From Candidatus Gastranaerophilales bacterium (GTDB taxonomy: Bacteria > Cyanobacteriota > Vampirovibrionia > Gastranaerophilales > Gastranaerophilaceae), in the NCBI GenBank assembly GCA_947630045.1, contig CANRGC010000010.1:1-64000 (forward strand): 64,000 nt of DNA, in the 5' to 3' direction. The translations under genes and the position numbers were made by a program. This document shows positions 6,869-15,395 of this stretch, one piece after another (position 1 is the stretch's first letter; every line of letters starts with the position of its first letter). The notes beneath the pieces are model-generated. The model was not told the origin of the DNA, made no database searches, and saw nothing but the letters and a program-made list of their open reading frames with translations.

Positions 6869-9838
6869 TTATTTTTTGTTGTTTAGAATTATAAAAATTG
6901 AAGGCAAAAAGAAAAGGGTAATCATGATTGAAGTTAAAAGCCCGAAAATTATTGAAATTCCAAGCGTTGAAAACATCGGGTCATTTTTAAGCCACAAAGG
7001 AAGCATTCCCCCGATTGTTGTAAGACAAGTTAATAAAATCGGCTCTACTCTTGATTTTGTAACCTCTATAACATGATTTTTTTCATAAGAATTAAGCTCG
7101 CATGCAAGAATAACGCCATTATTTGTACAAATTCCGACAAGGCATATATACCCCAAAAATGTAATAAAACCAAAGTCTGAATTTGTAAAAAATAATCCGA
7201 AATTTGCGCCCGTTAACGCCAATAGAGCGCAAAAGGCTATTACCGTCGGTTTTATGATGTCATTGAAGTAAGCAATTAAAATTAAAAGTATAATACCGTA
7301 TGCAACGGGAATTTTTTCCGTTACCGATTTATTTCCCTTTTTAGATTTTTCAAGAATTCCGCCGAGTTCATAATTTAAACCCGTGATTGAATCCAGTTTT
7401 GATTTAAATTTCAAAACAAGGTCGTTTGCGCTCACGTTTTCATTATTCCATGCCTGTAAAGTTAAAACGTAGGCATTGTTTCTTCTGTAAATTTTTGGGT
7501 GGACGAATTCTATTTGGACATTTGCAATTTGATTTAGAGGAATAACAGAATTTTTTTCTTTTGAATAAAAGGAAAGCCTTTTTAAATCAAGGTTTTTATC
7601 TTCCTGTCCTTTTAAAATAACGGGAATTTTTAAATCATCTCTGTAATAATAGGTTAAAACTTTACCGTTAAGACAGGTGTTTAAAAAGTCATACAAAAAA
7701 TCGGGGCGAACACCCGCCATTATTGCAAGCCGGTTATTGACCCGTGCTTTATATTCGGGAATTAAATCTCCCCAGTTGTTTTTAACAAGATATATTCCCT
7801 TTTCTTTTGCAAGTTCGGATGAAACAACATCCGCATATTTAAAAAGAAGGTCAATGTTGTTGTTTATTATTCTGATTTCAATAGGGGCGTCAACGGGCGG
7901 TCCTAAGGGAATTTTTCTGACAACTCCCTGAGCGTTCGGAATGTTTTTATCTATAAATTTTTTAACCTCGTTAATGTTGTTTGGAACCGTTTTGGAATTT
8001 TTTACACTGACAATAATTACGGCATTTTCAACGCAATCAGCGTCGGGACTTGCCGATAAGACATATCTTGGCGCAGACGTTCCTATAAAACTCGCAAAGT
8101 TTACAACATCTTTCATTGATTGTAAATAATTTTCCGCCTTTTTAACCGCACTGTCGGTTTCTTCGAAGCTCACCCCGTTTTTTAAAGACAGCTTTATTTC
8201 AAACATATTCCTGTCAGAATCGGGGAAAAATATTTTCGGCACAAAAGAAAAAAGAATAAGTGACACTAAAAAGGCGGATATTCCTGATATTATAACCGTT
8301 TTTGGATGATTAAGAAAATGTTCGATTTTGTTTTTCAAAAATGTCGTAAGAAAAAGTTCTTTTTTGTTTTCAGTGTTATCTTTATCAAAAACATAAATCA
8401 AAAAAGGAAGAAGGGTCACGGAATAAAACCACGAAAATGCCAAAGTTATAAAAACCACTTTAAACAGGCTTGATGTATACTCGCTCACGGTGCTTTTTGC
8501 AATAAAAACAGGCAAGAAAGAAAGAGAAGTTGTCAAGCTTACAACAAAAAGCGGGGTTTGAAATTTTTGTGCAACATTTATAATGCGCTCTTTAAAATTT
8601 GTTTTATCAAAAGAACGCAGACACCCTTGGGCAACAACAATCGAATTATCAACGAGAATACCGAGAGAAATAATCAAAGCCGAAAGCGAAATTTTATCCA
8701 GCCCGATATTTAAAATGTTCATAACAACAAAAACCGAACAAACCGTGACAAGAATAATTCCCCCTGTTATTAACCCGATTTTTAAATTTAATATCGCCAT
8801 AACGATTAAAATTACCGCAACAATACTTTCATAAAGGCTTGACGTAAATTTATCGGTAAGTTTTTTAACATATTCGCTTTGAAGGGCTACAATATCAACG
8901 TTTACTTCGGGGAATTTCTCTTTTAAGCGTTTAACGTTTCTTTTAATTTCTTTGCCCCAATTTAGTATATTTCCGTCCTTTTGAAGAGAAATTCCAACAA
9001 TAAGTGCGTCTTTGCCGTTTATTCTTGTCGTCGTTTTTTTGGGTTTTTGTGTTGTTTTTTGAATATCAAAAATATCCCCCATATTTACGGGTCTTGAGTT
9101 CAAATCTAAAGGAATATTTTTTATGTCATCCACGCTTTTTATATCACTTTTTATATCCACGGGAATTATATTTGAATTTGTTTCAAGAAAAGCATGGTTT
9201 TTTATTAAATTGACGGAATTTATATAGTTTTGAAGATAATCAGGAGTAAGTTTTAAATTTGTAAAAAGGGGGTTTTTAAAATAAACATATAAAACTTCTT
9301 TTTGAAGCCCGAAAATTTCAACTTTTCCTCTCGTTTTAAGCTTTAGAAGCTCGTCTTTTATTTTTCTTGAATAATCATAAAGTTCTTCATAGTCAGCGCC
9401 TTCTTTGGAAACGCCGATAAGTGCCCCGAATACATCGCCGAATTCATCGTTCACAACGGGGTTTAAACCCGAAGGGATATCATTTTTGGAAAGTTCCGTT
9501 TTTCTTCTTAATCTGTCCCAAATCGGCTGAAGGTCAGAAACATTTTCATACAGGTGAGCGTATACGACACTTTTTTCCATAAAAGACTTTTCAACTATAT
9601 CTTCAATTTCTTCCATGGAAAGAAGATTGTATTCAATCGGTCGTGAAATATATTTATCAACGCTGTTTGCGCCATAACCTTCCGCACTTGTAGAAACGGT
9701 TGCCGTTCTTATTTTAAAACCGGGGTCTTCATTTCTGTTTAAATTTGCAAAAGCTGCTATTCCCCAAATTGTAAAAATCAAAGTTATAACAATTAAAAGA
9801 ATACTGTTTTTTATAAAAAATTTGCATAAGTTTATCAT
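6869..9838 (-). CDS. RND-family efflux transporter, inner-membrane permease
   Basis: 989 residues, similar in length to AcrB-type pumps (~1030). It has an N-terminal TM helix, two large periplasmic porter regions (about 35-330 and 545-825) and two six-helix bundles. The TM4 motif ILVDNSIVV keeps one acidic proton-relay residue, and TM10 has GICTNNGVIL. RND permeases use the proton gradient to export drugs or amphiphiles through a periplasmic adaptor and an outer-membrane channel. The ATG overlaps the stop of the adaptor gene by 4 bases, so the two are translationally coupled. No TolC-like channel is in the window and the substrate is not predictable. Confidence 0.93.
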   Translation of the reverse strand: MINLCKFFIKNSILLIVITLIFTIWGIAAFANLNRNEDPGFKIRTATVSTSAEGYGANSVDKYISRPIEYNLLSMEEIEDIVEKSFMEKSVVYAHLYENVSDLQPIWDRLRRKTELSKNDIPSGLNPVVNDEFGDVFGALIGVSKEGADYEELYDYSRKIKDELLKLKTRGKVEIFGLQKEVLYVYFKNPLFTNLKLTPDYLQNYINSVNLIKNHAFLETNSNIIPVDIKSDIKSVDDIKNIPLDLNSRPVNMGDIFDIQKTTQKPKKTTTRINGKDALIVGISLQKDGNILNWGKEIKRNVKRLKEKFPEVNVDIVALQSEYVKKLTDKFTSSLYESIVAVILIVMAILNLKIGLITGGIILVTVCSVFVVMNILNIGLDKISLSALIISLGILVDNSIVVAQGCLRSFDKTNFKERIINVAQKFQTPLFVVSLTTSLSFLPVFIAKSTVSEYTSSLFKVVFITLAFSWFYSVTLLPFLIYVFDKDNTENKKELFLTTFLKNKIEHFLNHPKTVIISGISAFLVSLILFSFVPKIFFPDSDRNMFEIKLSLKNGVSFEETDSAVKKAENYLQSMKDVVNFASFIGTSAPRYVLSASPDADCVENAVIIVSVKNSKTVPNNINEVKKFIDKNIPNAQGVVRKIPLGPPVDAPIEIRIINNNIDLLFKYADVVSSELAKEKGIYLVKNNWGDLIPEYKARVNNRLAIMAGVRPDFLYDFLNTCLNGKVLTYYYRDDLKIPVILKGQEDKNLDLKRLSFYSKEKNSVIPLNQIANVQIEFVHPKIYRRNNAYVLTLQAWNNENVSANDLVLKFKSKLDSITGLNYELGGILEKSKKGNKSVTEKIPVAYGIILLILIAYFNDIIKPTVIAFCALLALTGANFGLFFTNSDFGFITFLGYICLVGICTNNGVILACELNSYEKNHVIEVTKSRVEPILLTCLTTIGGMLPLWLKNDPMFSTLGISIIFGLLTSIMITLFFLPSIFIILNNKK

Positions 9839-10893
9839 ATAAATTTTACTTTAATTCCGTCCATAACTTTATTTGTGCCCTCGGTCACAATTGTTTCCCC
9901 GCCGTTGAGCCCGCTTACAATCAAAATTTTATCTTTTATAATTTCTCCTGTTTGAACTTCTTTTTTAGTTAATATGCCTGTATTTTCAGATGTTTTATTT
10001 AAAATATAAACAAATTTTTTGTCTTTCTCGGAAACAACCGCCAAAAGGGGAATATAAATCTTTTTATTTTCTTTTACCTCGCCAATCAAGGCAGTTATGC
10101 TCATTCCGTCCAAAAGTTCATTTTTATCATCCTTAACGGAAACTCTTATTTCATACGAACCTTTATCAAGGCTTGAATTTATTTTGCTTTTAATTTTTCC
10201 TTCATAGGTTTTATTCAAGCTTGTGTCGCTTTTAATCAAGACTTTTTCGCCGACTTCAATATTGTTTATATCAAATTCGGAAACAAAAATTCTTGCTTCA
10301 AGCCCGTTCAGCCCCTGAAAATAAAAAACGTTTTCGCCCGCCTCGGCATATTGATAGGGGTCTTTATATGCTTTTATTACATAACCGTCATAGGGGGCAA
10401 AAATTTTTGTATAGCCTTCTTGTTTTAGAGCGATTTTAAGATTGTCTTTTGAGATTTCTATATTGTTTATGCTTGATTTTAAATCAGTTTGAGCCGCTTC
10501 CCAATCGTTATATGAAATTCCGCCGGCTTTATAGAGTTTTGAAATTCTTTCAAAATAGCTTTTTGCACGACTGTTTTTAACGGCGGCGTCTTGAAGTTCA
10601 AGTTTTGCCTTTTGAACGTCCAAATCATATTTCTCACTGTCAAGTCTTGCAAGAAGCTCGCCTTTCTTTGCAAAATCGCCGTCAGTTACATATCTTGAAG
10701 TCATAATTCCTGACAAATTAAAACTTAAATAAACGTCAGAGCTTCTTTTTATATAGCCTTGAAAAGTTTTGTTTAAAGTTTCGTTTTGGATATCAACCTT
10801 TTCAACCCTGACAAAGGGAATATTTTCTTCATTTGTTCTCATGCAGCCTGAAAGCAAAAAAATACACGCAATAAAAAGAAACGCTTTTTTCAT
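9835..10893 (-). CDS. RND efflux periplasmic adaptor lipoprotein
   Basis: 352 residues. The start has a lipoprotein signal with lipobox LLSGC (Cys17), so the mature protein should be tethered to a membrane. It shows the membrane-fusion-protein layout: a barrel-sandwich half-motif (SGIMTSRYVTDGDFAKKGELLARL), a helical hairpin (~75-150), the second barrel-sandwich half (IFAPYDGYVIKAY), then beta-barrel and membrane-proximal domains ending in GGETIVTEGTNKVMDG. It bridges the RND permease to an outer-membrane channel. It is the first gene of the two-gene pump operon. Confidence 0.93.
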   Translation of the reverse strand: MKKAFLFIACIFLLSGCMRTNEENIPFVRVEKVDIQNETLNKTFQGYIKRSSDVYLSFNLSGIMTSRYVTDGDFAKKGELLARLDSEKYDLDVQKAKLELQDAAVKNSRAKSYFERISKLYKAGGISYNDWEAAQTDLKSSINNIEISKDNLKIALKQEGYTKIFAPYDGYVIKAYKDPYQYAEAGENVFYFQGLNGLEARIFVSEFDINNIEVGEKVLIKSDTSLNKTYEGKIKSKINSSLDKGSYEIRVSVKDDKNELLDGMSITALIGEVKENKKIYIPLLAVVSEKDKKFVYILNKTSENTGILTKKEVQTGEIIKDKILIVSGLNGGETIVTEGTNKVMDGIKVKFI

Positions 10894-11008
10894 AGAAATT
10901 AATTATATTCAGGCAAACAAAATATGCTATTAGCCTTTTATTCTAGCCACAAGGCGATTTTTAATATTTAACTTCAAATTTAAAATACGAAAAAAAGGAG
11001 AAAACAAA

Positions 11009-11329
11009 ATGAATGAAGAAACAAAAATATTATGGAAACAGTTGGGGGTAATTCTTCTCGGGAGTTTTTTGGGAAGCCTTATAGGAAGCTGCGCCTTTCA
11101 TTGCATGCATGGACACTGTAATCACCATATGCATATTCACCACCACAAAATGTTTCATGGCGGACACAATTTAAAAAAATTCGACGAATTTTTTGAAAGA
11201 AAAATAAGCCCGTATGAAAACGAATTTATTGAAGAAGAATATATAATTATTCCGAAGAAAACAATCGAAAAAGACGATATGGAAGCTCCTTCGCCTTTTG
11301 ACGGTCCGAGACCGAACAAGAAAAGATAA
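11009..11329 (+). CDS. Small His-rich membrane-anchored protein
   Basis: 106 residues with a strong AAGGAG site. One hydrophobic segment (~9-28, GVILLGSFLGSLIGSCAF) is followed at once by a His/Cys/Met cluster (CMHGHCNHHMHIHHHKMFHGGH), then an acidic and proline-rich tail. The cluster looks able to bind transition metals such as Cu, Ni or Zn. It is divergent from the RND pump operon, which might link it to metal handling, but that is only positional inference. No family is recognised. Confidence 0.7.
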   Translation: MNEETKILWKQLGVILLGSFLGSLIGSCAFHCMHGHCNHHMHIHHHKMFHGGHNLKKFDEFFERKISPYENEFIEEEYIIIPKKTIEKDDMEAPSPFDGPRPNKKR

Positions 11330-11339
11330 TATTTTCGGC

Positions 11340-11903
11340 TTATTCACTCCAATTCGGATAATAATATATTACAATTTTTTCTCTGTCAGAAATTGTGCAA
11401 TGACCCCCCTTAATTATGTTTGTTAAAGAACCTGTGGGGGGTAAAATTGTAAGCGCCCATTTTAACGGAAGAACGAAATAGCCCCTGTTTTGACCGTCTT
11501 TATGATATTCGCCCATTATTTTATTTGGGCTTATATTTGGAATTTCAAAATCATCAAGATAAATAGAATAAGGAATGCCGTTCATTCCGCTTTTTATAAT
11601 ATATTTAACGGTTCCTTTTATTATGTCGTTTTTATTTAAAATTGTTTCGCCGTTATATTTCACGGTTTCAAGAACAGTGAATTTTAACTTTTCTCCTTCG
11701 TAGAGATATTTGTCTTTTGTTGAAATCTTTTCTTTCGGCGAAAGATAAACAGGAACTCTGACAACATCTTCATAGTTATAATTCCTGTTAATTACGGGCG
11801 GTTTTTGATTTTCCGCATCAAGTTCATTTACAATAAAATCTTCGAGCGCATATGCGGGCGAAAAAACAAACACAAATAAGAATAAAAGAAAAAATCTAAT
11901 CAT
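11340..11903 (-). CDS. Secreted beta-rich protein of unknown function
   Basis: 187 residues with an N-terminal signal peptide (RFFLLFLFVFVFSPAYA). The mature part is predicted beta-rich (EKLKFTVLETVKYNGETIL, then NDIIKGTVKYIIKSGMNGIP). Its layout resembles the protein at 13809: a property 'cost' motif followed by a G-x-V-x-G turn and a GMNG/GMIG step, suggesting a shared fold. It overlaps the end of the M48-like gene by 8 bases, so the two form an operon and probably act together in the periplasm. Function unknown. Confidence 0.75.
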   Translation of the reverse strand: MIRFFLLFLFVFVFSPAYALEDFIVNELDAENQKPPVINRNYNYEDVVRVPVYLSPKEKISTKDKYLYEGEKLKFTVLETVKYNGETILNKNDIIKGTVKYIIKSGMNGIPYSIYLDDFEIPNISPNKIMGEYHKDGQNRGYFVLPLKWALTILPPTGSLTNIIKGGHCTISDREKIVIYYYPNWSE

Positions 11904-12591
11904 ATTTAATCACCTTAATTGAGTGTGTTCTGATTTTTTCCTTGAGTTTTTGCCTGTTTTCTATGGAATTTAAAAGGAAATTTTGATAGTAAGGGTTGTC
12001 TTGATATTCGTTGTTTACAAGGTATTGAGGGTAAGATATCGCTATTTTTTCATAAATATACATTAATCTTTTTGAAGTTAAATTGTGCCCCGATACAAAT
12101 TCTTGTTTTGCTTGCGGATAAGTTTTATTTATAAAAGTAATAAGCCCGATTGGATTGTATCCCGCTTTAACCATATAATCTACCGCCCTTTTATCGGCTA
12201 AGATTTCAAACTTTTTGGGCGCAAGTTTAATTTGAACCATGGAAGCAAAACTTCCAAGTCCGCCTTGAAAGGTTCTGTCTGCGTTTGAAATTTGTTCTGC
12301 AAGCATGGCTGCAATTTCATCATCATTTTCAAGAGAAAAGATATATTTATCATAAAAAACAATCTGGCGCTTTGTTAACGTCGAAACGCCTTTAATAAGC
12401 TTGTCTTTAGGGTCATATAAAAAAGTAATGTGGTTATCAATTTTGTTTGCGTTTAAAATTTCAAAACCTATACTGTTAATTCTCTTTTGAATTTCCATTC
12501 CGTTTTGATAATAACTTTCGGGGTTATCGTCGAGAGAAAATGCAGGCATGGAACATAAAAGAAAAAACAAAATTAAAATCTTTTTCAACAT
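11896..12591 (-). CDS. M48-like peptidase homologue with a lost catalytic motif
   Basis: 231 residues with a signal peptide (ILILFFLLCSMPAFS). The order of motifs follows M48 zinc peptidases: ENDDEIAAMLA before the metal site, FEILADKRAVDYMVKAGYNP after it (the usual E..AD..g motif) and a FVSGHNLTSKR segment near the end. The HEISH-type zinc motif, however, reads EQISN (residues ~99-103), so both histidines and the catalytic glutamate are replaced. It is therefore probably a non-catalytic chaperone-like or scaffold member. It is coupled to the secreted protein at 11340. Confidence 0.75.
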   Translation of the reverse strand: MLKKILILFFLLCSMPAFSLDDNPESYYQNGMEIQKRINSIGFEILNANKIDNHITFLYDPKDKLIKGVSTLTKRQIVFYDKYIFSLENDDEIAAMLAEQISNADRTFQGGLGSFASMVQIKLAPKKFEILADKRAVDYMVKAGYNPIGLITFINKTYPQAKQEFVSGHNLTSKRLMYIYEKIAISYPQYLVNNEYQDNPYYQNFLLNSIENRQKLKEKIRTHSIKVIKYD

Positions 12592-12709
12592 AAATAAAAC
12601 TCCTAAAATTTATTCTACAACAAACTTTCTTTTTTCGGCAAATAAAAGAATGTTGATGAAATATCGACAATCATTAAATATATTTTGGTTTTTAGGCAGC
12701 TGTTCAAAT

Positions 12710-12737
12710 TTGAAATAATTGAAAAATAATATATAAT
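12710..12737 (+). promoter_or_regulatory. Sigma70-type promoter for the AIM24 gene
   Basis: TTGAAA (12710-12715), a 16-bp spacer and TATAAT (12732-12737), 41 bp before the ATG at 12779. An AAAGGAGAG ribosome site follows. Confidence 0.6.
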
Positions 12738-12778
12738 AAAAGGATATTTTGTTTATTAAAAGTTAAAGGAGAGATTTT

Positions 12779-13729
12779 ATGACACAATGCCCACAGTGCA
12801 ACACCCAGCTTCCTGATACCGCAACCCAATGTTATAATTGCGGAAAACAGCTCAAAGAAGTTGAAAACAGATTTTTAAACCAAATAGACATCCAAAACAA
12901 CACAAACATGAAAGCTGTTGCAAGCCTTGGAAAATATACCGTATATGAACATCAACAAGACTTGAGTTGTGACGGAAATTGCATTGAAGCTTATTTTGAA
13001 AAAGAAATGAATGTCAAAAAAAGACAGCTTTTAATCAGGCTGGATAACAATGGCGCAAAAGTTCAATCGGGCGCTATGCAGTGGATGTTCGGAGATGTTG
13101 TAAGCGAAACGGGGCTTGGCTCAGGAGTTAAAGCTGTGGGCAACCTTATAAAAGGCGCAGTGGCTAGCATGGTTACAAGTGAATCTGCCGTAAAACCGAT
13201 ATATAAAGGCGTTGGGCTTGTTATGCTTGAGCCGACATTTAAAAATATCATTCTTGAAGATGTTGCCTCATGGGGCGAAAAGGGCGTTGTTCTTGACGAC
13301 GGAATATTTCTGACATGTGACGCTCAACTGAAAGAAAAAGTTGTTGTTTCAGGAAAAAATATTTCTTCTCTGGTTGGCGGAAAAGGTTTATTTAATCTTT
13401 GCTTGCAAGGCACAGGGATTGCAGCGTTGGAATCACCCGTTCCAAGACAGGAACTTATAGAATTTGAATTGCACAATGACACCTTAAAAATAGACGGAAG
13501 TATGGCTGTTATGTGGTCAAAATCTTTGGATTTCACCGTGGAACGCTCCTCAAAAACGCTTATTGGCTCAATGTTTAACAAAGAAGGTCTTGTTAACGTA
13601 TACAGGGGCACGGGAAAAGTCTTAATGGCACCAACCATTGCAAGAACACTTATGAATGAAGGGATAAATACTCCCGCAAAAGCTTCAAAAGGCATTATGG
13701 ATAAATTCCAAACATCATTATCAAATTAA
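12779..13729 (+). CDS. AIM24-family protein with N-terminal zinc ribbon
   Basis: 316 residues. The first 25 residues form a Cys4 ribbon (CPQC and CYNCGK). The rest matches the AIM24/DUF124 beta-helical family: glycine-rich turns, the GKGLFNLCLQGTGIAALES stretch and the C-terminal VNVYRGTGKVLMAPT. Bacterial AIM24 proteins are cytoplasmic, of unclear function and sometimes stress-linked. This copy has its own good promoter and ribosome site and is followed by a clear terminator, so it is a single-gene unit. Confidence 0.85.
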   Translation: MTQCPQCNTQLPDTATQCYNCGKQLKEVENRFLNQIDIQNNTNMKAVASLGKYTVYEHQQDLSCDGNCIEAYFEKEMNVKKRQLLIRLDNNGAKVQSGAMQWMFGDVVSETGLGSGVKAVGNLIKGAVASMVTSESAVKPIYKGVGLVMLEPTFKNIILEDVASWGEKGVVLDDGIFLTCDAQLKEKVVVSGKNISSLVGGKGLFNLCLQGTGIAALESPVPRQELIEFELHNDTLKIDGSMAVMWSKSLDFTVERSSKTLIGSMFNKEGLVNVYRGTGKVLMAPTIARTLMNEGINTPAKASKGIMDKFQTSLSN

Positions 13730-13744
13730 TAAATAACGATTTAT

Positions 13745-13787
13745 AAAATCGGGCATATAACTCTTTTGTTACATGCCCGATTTTTTA
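13745..13787 (+). terminator. Intrinsic terminator after the AIM24 gene
   Basis: AAAATCGGGCAT paired with ATGCCCGATTTT, followed by more T. The gene on the other side converges on it, so it may work in both directions. Confidence 0.85.
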
Positions 13788-13808
13788 TTATTAAACCGTT
13801 CTATATAT

Positions 13809-14441
13809 TTATAACCTTACCGCTTTTACATAAGTATCAACAACGGTATATGCCGATTTTGTCATTCCTGCTTCAAGGCGGGCTTCATCACCCTTCATAA
13901 GTAAAAATAACGGACAAATTAAAACACTTAAAACGATAGATAAAGTCATTTTGTCGTCAGGTCTTGCGGAAACAGAGCCTGAAAGCGGAACATAGGTTCC
14001 GTCAACTGCGGTTGTGTGGAAATCATTAACTGTAACTTCACCGCTTCTTCCAATCATTCCTTTGTCTTTTGCAAAGCTTATGTTAGCGGTAACAGGCGTT
14101 CCCGATTTAATAAGAACATTTCCGCTATTGTCTTTAATATCGGAAACAACGGCAAAATCAACCGTGCCGCCGCTTACAATATCCCTTGTTGAAATTGTTT
14201 GCACGCACCTGATTGTAATCGGAGTATGCGCAGGAAGCAAAGATTTACCGCCGGAAGCGTCAGAAATTTTCATTGAAGGATATTTATATCCTGCTTCAAC
14301 CTTATTCATATCGGTAGTCTTTAAAAATTCATGCAATGTCATTTCACCTTCCGTATTTGCAACGGCTTGAAGCGGACATAACATCATAGACACCATTGTG
14401 GCGATTAAAAATTGCGCAATAATTTTAGTAAATTTCATCAT
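13809..14441 (-). CDS. Secreted protein of unknown function
   Basis: 210 residues, signal peptide with cleavage near AVANT. The mature part has LPAHTPITIRCVQTISTRDI, then GTPVTANISFAKDKGMIGRSGEVTVNDF, a beta-barrel-like pattern that resembles the secreted protein at 11340. A hydrophobic stretch near 168-185 (LSIVLSVLICPLFLLM) could be a membrane anchor. The first 17 bases overlap the end of the DUF2085 gene upstream, so the two are coupled. The true start could be the second Met, 3 bases in. No named family is recognised. Confidence 0.72.
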   Translation of the reverse strand: MMKFTKIIAQFLIATMVSMMLCPLQAVANTEGEMTLHEFLKTTDMNKVEAGYKYPSMKISDASGGKSLLPAHTPITIRCVQTISTRDIVSGGTVDFAVVSDIKDNSGNVLIKSGTPVTANISFAKDKGMIGRSGEVTVNDFHTTAVDGTYVPLSGSVSARPDDKMTLSIVLSVLICPLFLLMKGDEARLEAGMTKSAYTVVDTYVKAVRL

Positions 14442-14898
14442 TTTTCCCTTTCATATTTATTAAATAATTAAGTATAGCTACAATAACAATTCCAAACAAA
14501 ATACCTGCAATAAATCTTGTAACATTGCCTGTATTCAGGCGCTTTCCAAGCCCGTAATTTATGAAAACATCAAGTATTGATAAAAACGCAAATAAAATAA
14601 ACATTTTTAAGTTTATTTTAAACCTGTTAAAAACAGCCAGCGCCGATGAAGCGGCGCACCCGAGATAAACACCCGTGCAGCGGCAGCAAAGCGCCATGGG
14701 ATAGCCTAATATCCAAAATGTACGGTCAGGCTGTTGATGACAGGAAAACATAAAGACAGAAGTTATTTTTCCTGACAGGTCATAAAATTTTAAATGAGCC
14801 AGAACGGGCGGAAAAAGACTGCCCAGAACAAAGAAAACACTGTATAAAAACAGAAGTGAGAAAAATATTTTCTTTATTATAGCTCTTGCATTTTTCAT
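14425..14898 (-). CDS. DUF2085 membrane protein
   Basis: 157 residues with four predicted membrane helices. The signature CHQQPDRTFWILGYPMALCC continuing into RCTGVYLG is diagnostic of DUF2085. Its clustered cysteines (three in CCRC) suggest metal binding or redox chemistry, but the family's function is unknown. It is the first gene of a pair with the secreted protein at 13809. Confidence 0.87.
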   Translation of the reverse strand: MKNARAIIKKIFFSLLFLYSVFFVLGSLFPPVLAHLKFYDLSGKITSVFMFSCHQQPDRTFWILGYPMALCCRCTGVYLGCAASSALAVFNRFKINLKMFILFAFLSILDVFINYGLGKRLNTGNVTRFIAGILFGIVIVAILNYLINMKGKNDEIY

Positions 14899-14972
14899 TA
14901 AAATTCCGCCGCCAGATTTATCAAATTAAAGAAATAGTTGCTATTCTACACCAATAATAAATAACATATGTT

Positions 14973-15386
14973 CTATTTTTCTTCCGTTTTTTCTTTGACA
15001 GGCTCATCTTTTTTCGGCTCATCGTAATTTGGAATAGGAGCCTCAAGCACTTTTTGAGTTTTTTCTTCAACCTTTTTAGCGCCGCTGTTTAATTTTTTTG
15101 CGGTAAATCTTTTTGTCTTGTTTGCGCCTTTTTTAATTGCTTTTCCGGTTTTATTAGCCCCTTTTTTAATTGCATCACCTGTTTTATCAGCGCCTTTTTT
15201 CAAAACTTCTCCCGTTTTATCGGCGCCCTTCTTTAAAGCTTCGCCGGTTTTATCCGCAAAAGCGTCAAGATTTGACTCTTTTTTTTCTTCAAAAGTTTGA
15301 ATAGGGCTTGCTTCATCTGCAAACACGGCGCCTGAGATAAAGAGCCCGAAAATTGATACAAAAATAACAGCTAAAATATTTTTCAT
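14973..15386 (-). CDS. Secreted LEA-like protein with 11-residue repeats
   Basis: 137 residues with a signal peptide ending AVFA. The centre has five consecutive 11-residue units of the form ADKTGEALKKG (~43-97), visible at DNA level as ~33-bp repeats. This is the periodicity of group-3 LEA and apolipoprotein-like amphipathic helices. The tail is Lys/Glu/Pro-rich. LEA-like proteins bind membranes or act as desiccation and aggregation protectants, and export suggests a periplasmic envelope role here. It follows the transporter gene by 9 bases with its own AAGGAG, so it is probably co-transcribed. Confidence 0.8.
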   Translation of the reverse strand: MKNILAVIFVSIFGLFISGAVFADEASPIQTFEEKKESNLDAFADKTGEALKKGADKTGEVLKKGADKTGDAIKKGANKTGKAIKKGANKTKRFTAKKLNSGAKKVEEKTQKVLEAPIPNYDEPKKDEPVKEKTEEK

Positions 15387-15395
15387 TTTTTCTCC

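Noticed and set aside
6869-9838. RND permease with an apparently incomplete proton relay (one Asp lost, Lys replaced by Asn)
   Set aside because: VDN in TM4 and NN in TM10 are, as I recall, common in a large subclass of RND pumps, so this is not a novelty.
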